A DNA stretch of 64,000 bases from Boletus sp. NGJ (GCA_019096195.1 JAGTXK010000091.1:1054001-1118000), one strand, 5' to 3'; positions 22,713 to 35,400 are shown, counted from the stretch's first letter. Numbers and translations are program-made. The notes: generated by a model not told the origin, from the letters alone.

Positions 22713-23598
22713 TGTTACGCCGGGTAACAAGTGACACGTTCCCGAGTAATCGACCACCTGGTTAATTACTGAACTAGCTGGACTTGAGGGGAAAATACCT
22801 CCTGAGGCCCAAGTTCCTCAGTATGGGGACTGATAGCTAGCTTCTATGTAGAGCCTCCCTTGGGGTTGAAGCCTTCTCTACGACCAATGGCAGAGTCTTG
22901 GACTTTGACGATGGTGGCACAGTCTGATGGAGGTGCAGACCTATTGTGTATGATTGCCAGTGATGGAGTCCTGGGCTTATACAAGCAGATCTCTGTCTGT
23001 GTTGGTGTTTCCATTGGCTAGATATGCAACCGAATGGCGATAAGGCCACACAAGTGCAAAGTGATGAGGAGAAGGATCACGAGCACTATGGTGATCACTT
23101 CCAGAGCAGGCATAGGCATCTGAAGTGAGGTGGAACCAAGAGCTTGGTAGATTACACAGGAAGTTGTGTAGATCTAGGTTAGAGTTACATGAGGGGCAAA
23201 CACCCCATATATATAGGCCTTCCCAATCTAGGGCAGGTTTCATATCATATATGGTGATAGTAAGTCACAGACTGAATATTACTATAAAGGATCAAGGCAT
23301 CAGTTTAATGAAGAGTTTGGAATACTGGGCTGTGTACGAGAGAGCACAGCCAAGGAGGCAATATCTGTAATCAGATCAGAGGTGAAATGCATATATCAAT
23401 GAAATGAAAGGGGGCTGTATCACAGCCAAGATGGGCATCACCTAGAAGGGAAGTTCCAGATGGGGCAATGCTTGTGTAGGCATCATGGGAGAATCCCAGG
23501 GGAATCCCTGGTCATAGGAGTCAAAGAGAAGGTCATCCCATAGTCCGGGGGGAGGTGAAGGAAGAGAAAAAGATGTACCCCCTTCCATAACCATAACA
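22713..23598 (-). repeat. Solo LTR of a long-LTR family (copy C1)
   Basis: 886 bp on the minus strand; termini TGTTAC...ATAACA, flanked by the perfect 5-bp target duplication CTGGT (22708-22712 and 23599-23603). Homologous, in inverted orientation, to copy C2 at 25662-26658, including GCCTTGG-rich 5' parts and the GGGTTGATTA-like 3' part. No internal region is attached. Confidence 0.85.
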
Positions 23599-23603
23599 CT
23601 GGT

Positions 23604-24140
23604 CATATGCATCAGTTGGTGAATATATAGATAAAGATGACTACATACCTTTTGGTGGGCCATGCATCATTTATGTGCATTGGTTGGTGTCATTCAAGTG
23701 CATTGGGTACATTAGTTGATCATGCCATTTTCATGTGTGTTGGTCAGTGTTATTCAGATGTGTTAGATGTGTTGGTTGTGTCAGTTGGTCATGCCATTCC
23801 ATGTGGCATGTCATTTACTGTATACATGTTGGTCAGTGTGTTGTTTGAATGTGTTGGGTGTGCCACATGTGTTGTTGAGGTGTGTTGTTGAGGTGCATTG
23901 GGTGAGTTGGTTGATCATGCCATTCTGTGTGGCACAACATTCATGCATATTGGTCAGTGTGTTGTTTAGGTGTGTTGGATGCATTGGTTGGTTGTGCCAT
24001 TCATGTAGTATCTCATCCATGTATGCACAACTGTGAGCAAAATATAGCTAAAGTCAGCTAGTACATACCTTTGATGGGCTGTATGTCATTCATGCACATT
24101 GATTGGTGTGTCATTCAAGTGCATTGGGTGTGCTACAGTA
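23604..24140. repeat. Degenerate GT-rich minisatellite
   Basis: Repeats of the type GTTGGTCATGCCATTC-TGTG and TTGGTCAGTGTGTTG recur near 23717, 23785, 23910 and 23983, giving a period of about 63-70 bp with strong degeneracy. The strand is markedly G+T rich. No coding sense is evident. Confidence 0.6.
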
Positions 24141-24969
24141 CACACCAAGTCCAGGGTCCAAATGCATCATGGGACCTAATGAAATGTATTAGCTCTGCGA
24201 TACCTACACTCGTGCATGTCTGTAAGCACATGGAGTAACAGGTTCAAACACTTCAGCAAGGGTCTTTTCACACAGATCCTGCAAAAACAAAAGATCTTGA
24301 GTGACTTGAAGGTGTATACTGCACATTGGAGATGCATATGCAACAGAATGGGTGTCATGCAAAAGCAAAAGCAGATCATGTGAATGATGTCATTTCATTG
24401 AGAGCCGCACACCTGTTTTCACAAAAGACAATACAATGGTGGTGGGAGCACTGAAACTTTGCATATTCTACATTAGAAGTATGGGAGTCTGAGTTGTGTT
24501 AACCAACAGGTAGTGTGTAAGTATGAACATCAATATTAGATTGTAGTGTTGTGATAGTGCAATGTTTCTAGCAGTAACAGTAGAGTGAATGATGATAGCT
24601 GATGAAAGTTAAAATACAAATAATGGATGATTTGCAGCACTGATAGTGTGATGGTTCAAATGATAGCAGCATAGCAAATCAGGGATTCTCAAAAGTGTAG
24701 ATCAAGAAGTTAATAAAATTTCCAGTTGATGGGAAAGATGTAGGCGTGGGTGTTGTGAAGTCAATGAACTGTCCAGTTGGTGGTAAAGATGTGGATGTGG
24801 GCACAGATGTGTGCACTGCCTATGACAGTCCAGGGGTAGACAAATCTGAAATATGAATGCTAGATATACTCATATCAATGGATCAAACATTAAATGAGCC
24901 ACAGACTACTGTACAGTATGTACCTGGACATTTCAGGGATTTGATGCATATTTTCTTTTCCTCTCAGAG
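24141..24969. other. Unassigned DNA downstream of the RecQ relic
   Basis: AT-rich sequence with two near copies of AGTTGATGGGAAAGATGT / AGTTGGTGGTAAAGATGT (about 24723 and 24777). No gene recognised. Confidence 0.4.
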
Positions 24970-27900
24970 GCCACCCTCATGCTTGCACACCTTCATTAGT
25001 AGGCTTAGCATCTATTGTCTGAATTTGAGTGGCCTTGGCAGCATCCGTGATCTAACATTTGACCTGACAATTGATGAGCGCCTTCATAACATGGATATCT
25101 CCTTCATACATCTTCTTCACCAGCACCAGTACTTCTTTGCCATAAGTGTCAACAAAAGCCCAGGAATTACCCAAGACCACTTGCAAGTCATTGCATACCT
25201 TGAGGCAATGATTGGAGGCAATGATAGTGAAGGAGGTGTCTGGAAGTAATGCAATGCCAGTGAAACAGTAGTAGGGATAGTCTCATCCACAAGTGTCAGC
25301 ATGCCATTGAAATAGACCCTAATGAACATGATGAAGGTGTTCACCAGCCCTACAAGTCCCTTCATAAGTCCCAGGCCCCATTGGCCATTTTCCTGAATCA
25401 TTGAAGTATTGACTGGGCTCTTCTTTGATGATGTCTAGTACCAAGGTGGTCATTTGAGCTGTGAAACCATCAGGGAAAGGATGGAATATAGGCAGCATGG
25501 CTTTGAGTGTACAGTTGTTGCAGCACTGCCTGGTGGATCCTGGAACTGAAACATTAGGCTAGGCAGTGTGGAAAATGATTGTGGTTAACTCACAGGAACG
25601 GCCAGATAGATTATCAAAGAACTTATCAGCAATCTCCCACCAGCAGTCTTCAGTCTCAACCTGTTACAGTTACGGAAGGGGGTACATCTTTTCCTCTCCC
25701 CTCACCCCCTGTAGGACTATGGAACAATTTATTCTTTGACTTGGACCAGGGATTCCCCTGGGATTCCCCCACGACACCAACTCAGGCATTGCCCCATCAG
25801 GAACTCCCTTTCTAGGAAGTTACCTGTTTGGTTTGGACATCGCCTTTCTATTTCATTGATATATGCCTTTCATCTTTTTCTGATTCAATCATAGACATTG
25901 CCTCCTTGGCTATGTTCTCTCGTGCACAGCCTAGTATTCCAAATCTCCCTTTGACTGATGCCTAGATCCCTTATGATAATCTTTAGTCTGCAACTTATGA
26001 TTACCATATACAATACAAAGCCTGCCCTAGATGGGTATGGCCTATAAATAGGGACGCTGGCCCTTCATGTAACCTTAACCTAGATCTACACTCCTTCCCG
26101 TGTAATCTACCAGCCTTTCCCAGCTACCAGTTCCACTTCACCTCAGAAGCCTCGCTCTTGCTCTGGAGGTGATTGCCCTTGTGCTAGTGATCGTCTTCCT
26201 CGTCACTGCGCACTTGTGTGGCCTCATTGCCGTCTGAACCCGCTTCTAAAGCTTTGGCAACTCCAATGACCAACAGAGGTTGGTCTGTGCAAGCCCAGGA
26301 CTCTACCACCAGTCTTTGTCGACAGAGGTCGACCCATATTGGTCAGGACTCCGCCACTGACCCCGTAAAGCCCAGGACTCTGCCACCGGCACTAGGCTGT
26401 GTAAGTCCAGAGATCTAGTTTCTGGCATCCACATCCGGTCTGCCCTTCCTTCTTGGAGGATTGTGCCACCGTAGGTAAATCCAAGACTTCGCCATTGGTC
26501 ATAGAGGAAACCAGGACACTCTATGTAAAGCTAGCAGCAGTTCCCAGTCAGAGGAATCATTGGGCCTCTGGAGGTATTTTCCCCTCAAGTCCTGCTAGTC
26601 CTATAATCAAACAGGGTTGATTATATGGGAACGTGTCACATTGTTACCCAGCATAACACAACCCACTCATGCAATTCAGGCTCTACTTTCTTTCGGTAGA
26701 CCACACACTCTTCTTTTTCATATGTTTACTTATTTCCACTATATTACCACCCACACATTGCAGGGCAGATAACTCAACTAACAGAATCACCTGTGCTTGT
26801 ATGTGAGGGGTCCGACCCACACGACCTGCATGCTGTAGCCACATGGTCAAAGATAGTGGCACACCAAACTGGACAACAAGAGTAATATCAGGGATGTCCA
26901 GCCTCTAAAAATATGTTTATCATTGCTAATGGACTGATAAGAATATAAATATACCATGCTGCCAATCTCTGTCACAATGAGGATCTTGATTTGGCCATCT
27001 TGAAAGTGCTGCAGTACTAGTTTCTTTGACCACAATGATCATTGAGCATTCAAGTAGTCTATGCTCTGTCGAAGGTGTACAGGAAGTATCTCCTGAGATC
27101 TTCTCCATACTAGCTGACTGTCTAGAACTTTATTGACAAAAACTAGAGTGCATGGAAGATCATCCATGCTCTCCACACCTTCATAAATAAAATCCAGAAT
27201 GCTGGTATCTGTAGCATTTGATATGATTCTGCATTCTTGGGTGATGTTGGACTGATCATTTCCTAGGTTAAGATAGAATGATTTAACAGGATTGATATAT
27301 ATATGTAGAACACAATGGACTTCATCGAGGACAGATGGGCTCATTATAGCAGATGTGGTGTATATTGGCATGTTGAGTGGGACAAACAACTGCAGTTTGT
27401 CTAATTCACTATATGCAGGTCAGAAGTCACTGCCCCACTGTGAAATGCAATGTGCTTCATCAATAACAATGCCAACCATGCACTTGTGATATGCTGGTGT
27501 TGTTAGCAGCAAACTGAACTGATTATTCTTGAGTGCCATCTCAGGAGATGTAAAGACCACTTGATACCTCATAGCTTTCAATTCCTATACCCAACTTCAG
27601 TGTATATGTGCAGTGAAACCATCAGTTCGTACCTTCAGATGTCTTGTAATTGACAACTGCTGCCTTCAGACCTGCCTCTCAAAAGCAGCATGCCTATAGT
27701 TTCTGTAAGTAACAGTTATATATGAGCCCAAGGTATGTATCTGGTCCTTCTCAAGGGCATTTAGTTGTGATATTACTATCATAATCTTGTTGGGATAAAG
27801 AAGTGAGGGAATTGTTAATGGGAGGGTCTTTCCAAAGCCTGTTCTACCAAGAACAATGCAATTTATGCCAAAAGCCAAGACCTCTGCATAGTCTAATTGC

Positions 27901-28062
27901 CATGGGTATGGTTTACAACCTGTCCATGCCTCACAGATTGCAGAAAAAGAGTGTCGAGTTGTCTTGAAGCAGTATGTTGGTGTACTGGTTTGCCAGGAAG
28001 AAAGATATGTATAGGACTTTTCATGATATGATGTAGGAGGTATTAAGGAATGGAACATGGTC
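24970..28062 (-). pseudogene. RecQ-like DNA helicase gene, interrupted by a solo LTR
   Basis: Minus-strand exons match fungal RecQ-type ATP-dependent helicases. N-terminal block: KPYPWQLDYAEVLAFG and Walker A GRTGFGKT near 27830-27900. Then the DEAH box with ISQWGSDF near 27440-27480, NLGNDQSNITQE, DLPCTLVFVNKV, FQDGQIKILIVTE, and motif VI-like WLQHAGRVGRTPHIQAQ near 26800-26850. The C-terminal part resumes beyond the 997-bp solo LTR (25662-26658): ETEDCWWEIADKFFDN, the zinc-site CCNNCTL near 25510, and a tail with LLPDTSFTIIASN. In-frame stops are present (for example TGA after GSDF near 27424), so the gene is decayed even apart from the LTR. Several short introns are required. Such RecQ-like genes are multi-copy in some basidiomycetes. 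Confidence 0.75.
25662..26658 (+). repeat. Solo LTR of the long-LTR family (copy C2) inside the RecQ-like gene
   Basis: 997 bp, TGTTACAGTTACGG...CAGCATAACA, with the perfect 5-bp target duplication CAACC (25657-25661 and 26659-26663). The RecQ-like reading continues on both sides, so the insertion point is inside that gene. Confidence 0.88.
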
Positions 28063-29952
28063 CATCAGGTCTTAGATATCTATGGTAGAATCATCCAGCA
28101 GTCTGCCAAGAGGATTAGCAGTGACAAGGACACTTAGCAAATACTATACAAGTTTACTTTTTTGAATTTGATACAAAATGAGACAGAATGTCATGGGATC
28201 ATCCAAAACAGGTGAAAATCTATCCAAATTCGGATTTAAAATGTGACATATGTGACTTGATGCAAGAGTCCTCAGATACACACCCAAGTCAAGGTAACAT
28301 CTGGTGGACATCAAAATTTGTTTATGTTGAACTTACATCAGCAAGTGGTATGGCTAAGGATTTCCATCAATTATTTGGTGAGCAACATGCTAAACATGGT
28401 TATTATCACTTGCCACATATAATTTATTTGTCTGTTGTATTGTTAGTTGGCTCTCAAGAGTTTGGACATTCCATTTATATTTTAAGCCAACTATGTCAAC
28501 AACTCCAACCTGAGCATCCACTCAATATCCAGCAGGCATCCAGTGAACATCCATGTTTTTACATAGTTTTGATGCAATATAAATAGATCTTACATTCACT
28601 CAAATAGCACAACAAGCAGAGCAAGCTTAACATTTAAACAGATTGAATTATTAGAATATCCAGTACATTGAAATGTAATAACATAAATAAGTGGGTAGAG
28701 ACAAGGGTCAGGCACACTGTTGAGCACTGTGAGCCAATAGGGTGGCTTGGGTATATGTGGAGGTGGGTGGATACTTGGTGTTTCAATGAAATGGGCGGCT
28801 GGACTCAGACAGCAGTGGGGACAGTGATGGTGAAGGTAATGCTGTACTGTGTGGTATGCACAGTTTATGCAGGCCTAGGACATGGGTAACTTAGGGCAAG
28901 ATTGTGCAGCTGTGGTTGTTGGAGAAGTGGAGGTTGACATTGAATGTTGAATGTTGAGTGCTCGAGCCACAACTTAAAAATTTGCATGTGACATAATCAA
29001 CTGTCATGTGACTTCACTTGCAAAATTTGTCTAAGTTCCGAAGCATTAGGAAAGGTTGGCTACACTTGCTTAGCTTACTGTAATCACCCAGATAGCATAG
29101 ACATTTCTATCACAATAGTAAATTAAATTTTCAGTGATCACACATTTCCTTGTGTGATGCCAGAACACCCGGCCTGTTTGGCAGACAACAGGGCTACATT
29201 AGTCAGACATCTTACCTGTTATGGCAGCACAGCATACAGTCCTATGTCTCTCTGATGCGCGGAAAGTGATGCTGACTGGTTGTCACACCTGAATGACCCC
29301 TGGAGCCTTGCTCTGGATGTCTGGTGGACATCCAAGGTGTTATGTCACACAAATATATCATATATGCCATACCACAAACAGCCTTCACATTACTCCAAGC
29401 ACATCATACTTATATTCACACAATATTGAAAATATATTAAACTAACATTTTCCGTCAAATGTCACTGTTTTGAGAGCCTGACTTGGGTGTGTAAAAGTCT
29501 CCAGCCATTCTATAGCGCGGAAAATCCCGACACTAGTAAGCACTTTCCCAGAACGGCTCGAGACTAGGTGATTGCCCGGATGGCTCCAAACGAGCTAGAC
29601 CGTCAAATGGCAACACTGACCAAAGAGATATCAACGATAATCAGATATTCCAGAGCATAGAATGTCCAGTTCAGAAATTGTAATGCCTCCACCGGCAAGA
29701 ATTTTTCTAGTTAACTGGTCCAATCATCTTCAGACACAGGTAGACCGACTCGGAGATTCGAAAAGGGACCAGCCAGAAGCAGTGCTACCTATTTGAATAA
29801 GCAGCTAGGCAAGCCGTCCCAGCTCGCATAATTGAAAGCAACGTCAAGTGTGGCCCACGGTACTACGCGTGGAGAGGAGCATGAAATCAGGTGAGAGTGT
29901 AACCCTAGCAGATCAAATGAAGAGGATATAGAAGGAAAGCTGGCGGCAGAAC
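28063..29952. other. Repeat-like DNA passing into the gene island
   Basis: An open frame at 28188-28586 (plus, 132 codons) has no recognised domain. A 15-bp perfect inverted repeat TACACACCCAAGTCA occurs at 28277-28291 and 29479-29493, and the word TCTGGTGGACATC occurs near both (28300 and 29319). From about 29500 base composition and short genes change to the style of the gene island; 29500-29952 is the 3' flank of RPB7. Confidence 0.4.
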
Positions 29953-30725
29953 TCAATCTATGACTCCAAGATGATCTTCTTTGATGGTCCCGATGGCAAA
30001 CTATGGGGAGTAAATACGGGTAGTTGGATACGAATAGAGGACGCACAATTTCTGTCGCGTCGACGCGAGTACCTACAATTTTTAGCCGGACGCGAGTATT
30101 TTTCTCGATTATCTGGTAACCATGTCCCGTATCCCTGGTGAATGATAGAACAATGAATTAATGGTCTCATACCTGGTCTTCTGATGCAAACGACGGTGGA
30201 TTTGAGTTTGGGTCGAACTTCATGTCTGGATGTATAAGCTAAACACGCGGTGAGCAATTAGAGTGGCAGGAATGACCAAGATTTTCACTTGATGCGAGAC
30301 GAAAACCTGCAGTGGTCCTACATCCGCAAAGAATCCCATCTATAACCACGTCTCAGAAGGACGGTATACACGGGACCGTGGCTGATCTACACACCTTGTT
30401 GACATTGTTCACCACGCCATCCACCACTTCACCTTTGAACGGCTTGAACACAATGGCACGATACCGCGTAATGAACTCGGCTTGGCCACTCCCACCGATG
30501 ACCATCCCTTTTCCGATATCGAGGATAGACACGACGGCTATGATGTATCCGAATGCTCCTGAACATGTACCTTCGACATCCGCGTACAGCTTGGACTCCA
30601 AGAATTGGAGCATCCGAGGACCGAAGTAGGACGGGTGCAGAAGGATTGTGTGAGTTAGTTCTTTCTGTGAGAACTATTCACAACACGAAACATCCAGAAA
30701 ACAGGTGACTTACAATGAAAAACAT
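29953..30725 (-). CDS. RPB7: RNA polymerase II stalk subunit Rpb7
   Basis: Essential Pol II subunit that binds Rpb4 to form the stalk over the RNA exit channel. Six exons on the minus strand: 30725-30714 (12 bp), 30664-30395, 30339-30289, 30238-30173, 30112-30047 and 30000-29953; introns are 46-60 bp. The product is 170 residues, against 171 in yeast. The N-terminal Rpb7 domain reads LTHTILLHPSYFGPRM, KLYADVEGTCSGAFGYIIAV and YRAIVFKPFKGEVVDG; the S1/OB part reads GFFADVGPLQVFVSHQ, HPDMKFDPNSNPPSF, SEDQIIEKNTRVRLKIVGTR and ends FAIGTIKEDHLGVID. All junctions keep frame. No disabling change is seen. Confidence 0.95.
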
Positions 30726-30888
30726 GGTGAGCAATGGCCAAGGTACGAGATACTGTACAATGTTTAGTTTGCGATAGTCTTAACGCACGTGATATCTTCC
30801 GTTTCTGTCCGATTATGTAAACATGATGATTTAAAGTGGAAATCGAAAGTTGAACTTGTTCTTTTGTCCAACCACGAACGCGTTTGCG

Positions 30889-31678
30889 ATGGCGACCTAT
30901 TCCACCCTTTTTTCGTCTGGTCTCCTTGCACCATGCATTGCTAGATGCGCGACGCCTGTCCTTCCGTCGTCGCCTATGGCTGTTTCAGCTAGTCCCGTCG
31001 GCCCTGTTGACCGTCAGTTGAGCCTGACACCGACACCGATTGGACAGACCAGCCCACGCCCCAAGGCTCTGGAAGCCCGTACCAACCCTGAACGTCCTGC
31101 CATGCGCAGACGTCGCTCCAGCATGAATGTTGGTGTGAGCCCAATGGCTCTCATTAAGTCTCCCATCAGAAATGCAGGTGCAGCCCTTCAACGAACTGGT
31201 TTCACGTCTCCTACGCGTCATCGCGCTGCTAGTGTTAGCATGAACGAAGCGTTTGAGAACAATAGTCTCTTTGGTAGACTGAGAAGTGGAAGTGTGGGTA
31301 GTATTGCTAATCCGGTTAAGCGGTATGTATTTAGGCCCACGAATGACCTGTACTAACAACGTCGCCAGTCTACGCCGAGCAATCCGCCGCCCTGTTCCCC
31401 TTGCTCCACCACCTAGCACGCCACTTCCTGCACCTCCTCGCTCGCCAACTCCCAAATGTGGTAGTTCGCTCTTACCACCTATCCTGGTTCCCACTCCACG
31501 ACAGCCTTTCATAACAAGCTCGCGCCCGGATGACGTCGTGAATCTTTTCCCACCGACAGCGCCCTCACCAACACTGCTCAGTCCGGATTATACTGCCAAA
31601 ATGCCCATTAGATTCTCACGGGGCCCCAGTTCTGGCTCCCGCGGTGATACAATCGATGAAGTAATGATGGAAAACTAA
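30889..31678 (+). CDS. Ser/Pro-rich protein of unknown function
   Basis: Two exons, 30889-31322 and 31369-31678, separated by a 46-bp intron containing a perfect TACTAAC branch point; the product is 247 residues. It is rich in Ser, Pro, Arg and Ala and contains several SP/TP-type sites (PTPIGQTSPRPKAL, MRRRRSSMNVGVSPM, RTGFTSPTRHRAASVSMNEAF), so it is probably largely disordered and could be a phosphoprotein. The second half is Pro-rich (PLAPPPSTPLPAPPRSPTP). I do not recognise a domain. It is divergently arranged with RPB7; the two start codons are 164 bp apart, so they probably share a promoter region. Confidence 0.75.
31323..31368 (+). other. Intron in the Ser/Pro-rich gene
   Basis: GTATGT donor, TACTAAC branch point and GCCAG acceptor; 46 bp. 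Splicing keeps the frame (...NPVKR-LRRAIRRP...). Confidence 0.8.
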
Positions 31679-32413
31679 AACACGGGCAACAGAGTGTAAC
31701 ACCATCGCGCTGGGTCGCGCCAATATTCCGCAGTATTTATGAATATTCAATTTTCCGTTAATCTCTTAAATTATACCCAACCTAATTTTTTCCGCACTTA
31801 GATTTTGTCCTCCGTATCAACACCCGAGCCCCATCATACCATTTATTTAGATTCTTTGTTACTTGCATTCAGTTATGTCTGCTATGTGTTCTGTCGGCCC
31901 TTTCTAATTTGAAGTAGCTGTATATGCCCAAGCAAATTTGTATCCATTGGACATCGCTCAATTACAAGTCTGTCGAAACGAGTGACTACTGACAAGCTCA
32001 TCACCCGAGTTTTGTTCCTTTGTGTGCCAAAATAACTGTTGAACCAGACGATCAATTGCGGAACGCCGTAGCGCCCCCAAAAGTGGTGCGTATTTAGAGT
32101 CTTGCAAGTATTGAATTGGCTAATAGGCAGATACATGAGCGTTTCAGCTGCCATACGACCAGGCCAGCCAGTTCTTTGACTCGGTCGAGACATGCGCATG
32201 CATACGATTCGCATCGACTGAACGCGGGAACACAACAATGTAACGACTTCGCAGAGCAAATTAAAAAAAAAAAGAAAAGAACAGAGAGCCAAACGCGTTA
32301 GTGTACGGTACCTATCCTACAAGGGTAATAAAAAATGAGAACATAGAAGATAGAGATGTGCTGTGTTCTGTGGCGCCCCAAGACTTCTGCACGGTTCGCT
32401 TTCTCTCTCTCGT
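31679..32413. other. Convergent intergenic region
   Basis: Lies between the 3' ends of the Ser/Pro-rich gene (plus) and VPS10 (minus). Contains an A-rich tract near 32262-32280. No gene supported. Confidence 0.5.
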
Positions 32414-35400
32414 CTATTCCTCCTCGTCTTCGAACCGCAGAATCTGAGCGTCCTCGTCGACAGGCAGGTCTCGGTAGCCGCGGCGTGATCGGTATCCCAT
32501 TACAAGGATATCCAGTCTCGAGGAAACGTATTCGTACGCAATGCCTGCCAATCCAACGAGGAACCAGGGCACGGAGGCCAGCGTATCGAGAACGCCTGAA
32601 CCTGATCTCATGTACCCACCCGAGTAGTCGCCAGGAAGTCGGATCGTGCTGTGAAGTTCAGGCCAGCGTCAGCAAGCCTCGTTGCAGGTACACGGGTAAA
32701 ACCTACCCTCTCGCAAGTCCACTCTTCTTGTACCACCACAAGGCGATGAGTGCCGTGAAAGCGAATGGGAATATGAGCACCATGATCCAGAACATAACAC
32801 CGTGCCCCCTGATTCCTGGACAGAGATGTTGTGTTCCATGGTCAAGTCGCTGACCTCCTTCACAACTCGAGTGGGTGACTTTACGATACGCGGTCCGGTC
32901 ATACCAGTACTCCTCGTCACTACGGCAAGAGTCGTCGTTAACGAGCGGCGAAGTCCCTGGTACTGGCATGCATATCCCTTCGTCATTCTTCACGAAGTTA
33001 AATTCACTGTGAAAAGACGTCGCGGAATGGTCATAGGACAAGCGAATCGTAGGTGATCCGACTTACCACTCAAAGTCGTCCTCCCCACACGCGCAGTTGC
33101 GGACGATGTCGGGCACCGTTTTCACCTCCTTGCCCACAATACACTCAGCTTTGCGCTTACGGCGCGTGTAAAGTGTCTGCAGCAGACGTTTATGGTTGTA
33201 CTGAAATACCAAAGATAGCAGCGCACCTGACGACCGAATAGACATGGTTCTGCTCTTCCCTCACTAGGACTCCATAACTCAAAATCGTCATGAGCCGGAT
33301 CATCTTCGTTCAATATACCTAGGGGAAAACCTCGTTAGCCCACTGCAGAGATACCCTCAATTGCGAACCTACATTTCCGGTGAGTTAACGATGTGAAGTC
33401 AATCTGTATAATCGTTGATGTGCGGGAGCCAAGTGCATACCCAAGGAGCATAAACTTCCTGCTCGTATCTTCGGGAACCGTGATGATTGTACTGATCCTC
33501 AACTTTTCATGACTGAACTTGTACTCTCGCCACGAGAGACCTTCGTCCGTAGTGAACAAGACGTGATCCGTTGGCTCTTCGTCGTTGACGATCAAAATGA
33601 TCGATCCGGAGTCGCCAAATTCCCACAGATGGGCATCCTTGTGAACTTCCTCCCATATGAAACCACCATCGCGGGAAAGGAAGGTATCACTTTCTGTGTA
33701 AGGAGCGAGTGCATCGCCCACGTTGCCGACTGCCATAACGACACCTACTACGCTTGGGCTGCTGTACGTTGCCCGTGCATCCCTGCGCTCTGTGAACCCA
33801 TGTACATGAAGGGCACAGCTCTGGTAAAATAAATATGGTGATCAACGAGGAAAGTAAACGCGACATACAGTCGTTGAGCAAGGATATGGTTTCCCATGGG
33901 AATCAACATTTGGTGGGGCAAGAGGCTTCCAAGTGCCACCTACAGATCCGTTCATTGAGACTCCTATGTCCGCTTGATACACAAAACGCTCACCGTCATT
34001 ATGCGTTATCCTCGTTTGGAGTACCTTTCTCCCTGAAATGATTGCCTCTACCGGGTTCGCCACAATGTTGACCAATGCAATGCCATCTAACCCAGCAAAC
34101 TTTTCAAAATCAACATATCCGACTTCATTCCTGTTCACGTTCGCTATGGATAATCCAAAGTAAGTTCCATTGGAGTTGGACTTCAGGATGTTGCCCCAGA
34201 AGGGATTCGGCCATTCGGACATAGTCATATGCAGGAAGATGGAATCGGTGCTTGATTCTAGCACGGTATATGCCTATGCATCATCGTTAATGAGTGAATA
34301 AACCGTGGTAGCACGCTTGGACATACATGTGTGTTGGGATGCATGCCAGGCGGGAACTTTCCGGTTGCAAACGTCAGTCCATCGAGCGAAACTTGAAGAT
34401 CTAGGGAATCCTTCGTAGGAAGATACTTTCCACATGTAAGTCTATGCATATGCAGGCAATCATTAATCTACACAACTTACCTCGGCCACAATGAGGTATT
34501 CCGAAAACTTTGTAAAGCCGACGACATGCTCGAAAAGCTTTGTCTTCTTGCCATAGTAATCTCTGCCCGAGATGAGTTGCAATGCGTTATCTTTTCCAAA
34601 GGAGCGCTGGGAATGTTGCTTGTCTTCGTAGGACTCGCATAGAATCTGGCTCGAGTCAACAAGGAGTTCATCGTCGCGGGCCCAGTCACAATTAACAACA
34701 TAGTCCTCGATAAATTGCCACTTTCGCCCGTGGTCGCGCGAATACTGGGCTTGAGCATGGCAGTTCTCTGCACTACCATCGCACTCGACGTTGCCTATCC
34801 AGATAAGGAGGTCCGAACGGGGTTGGAACCGAAGTGCCGGTACACCAAACGTATTGGGAGGCGACGGTGCATTGTGTTCGTGCCAGAACCGACCGCCGTC
34901 TGTTGTGTAGACGTATTTGGAAGACTCGGTGATGAGATAGGCTCGTTCGTTCGAATGGGGATGCATGTAGAACCCCAGGAAATGTTCCCCAGGGGATCTT
35001 TGTTCCCAAGTGAACCCCTCGTTGCTTGACTGCCAAACTGTTTTATCATCCAAGAAGACGAGAATAGTCTTTTACACATTACTTCAGTGTTCAGCAGAGC
35101 AAACAAAATTCTCATAGACTTACGCTCGATTCCCTGAAGAACTGGTACTGAAGAACCTTTGCATTGAACTGGTGCTGGTTTTGGAGTCAATAAGGAATCA
35201 ACATGACACAGCCTAACAACCTACGATTTGGTTAGTGACTTCACCCTCTTGGGGTTCAGCTACATTGGCAAACGCGGCGTATCAACTCCACCAGCTCAAC
35301 GCATTAACCAAAAACACGTACCTTGCGAGCACGATTTCTCTACAGGGTCATCCTTCTTTTTCGACTCGCCTGAGTCACACATATTACCTGCTATCAACCT

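Noticed and set aside
28277-29493. 15-bp perfect inverted repeat (TACACACCCAAGTCA) 1.2 kb apart, suggestive of a DNA transposon
   Set aside because: A 15-bp inverted match is expected about once or twice by chance in a 64-kb window, the similarity does not extend further, and no target duplication or transposase is seen.
33181-33226. 26-bp intron candidate in VPS10 (GTGCGC...TTTCAG)
   Set aside because: A longer acceptor at CTGCAG gives a normal 50-bp intron and the conserved CLFGRQ-LY-RRKR sequence, so the 26-bp version was dropped.
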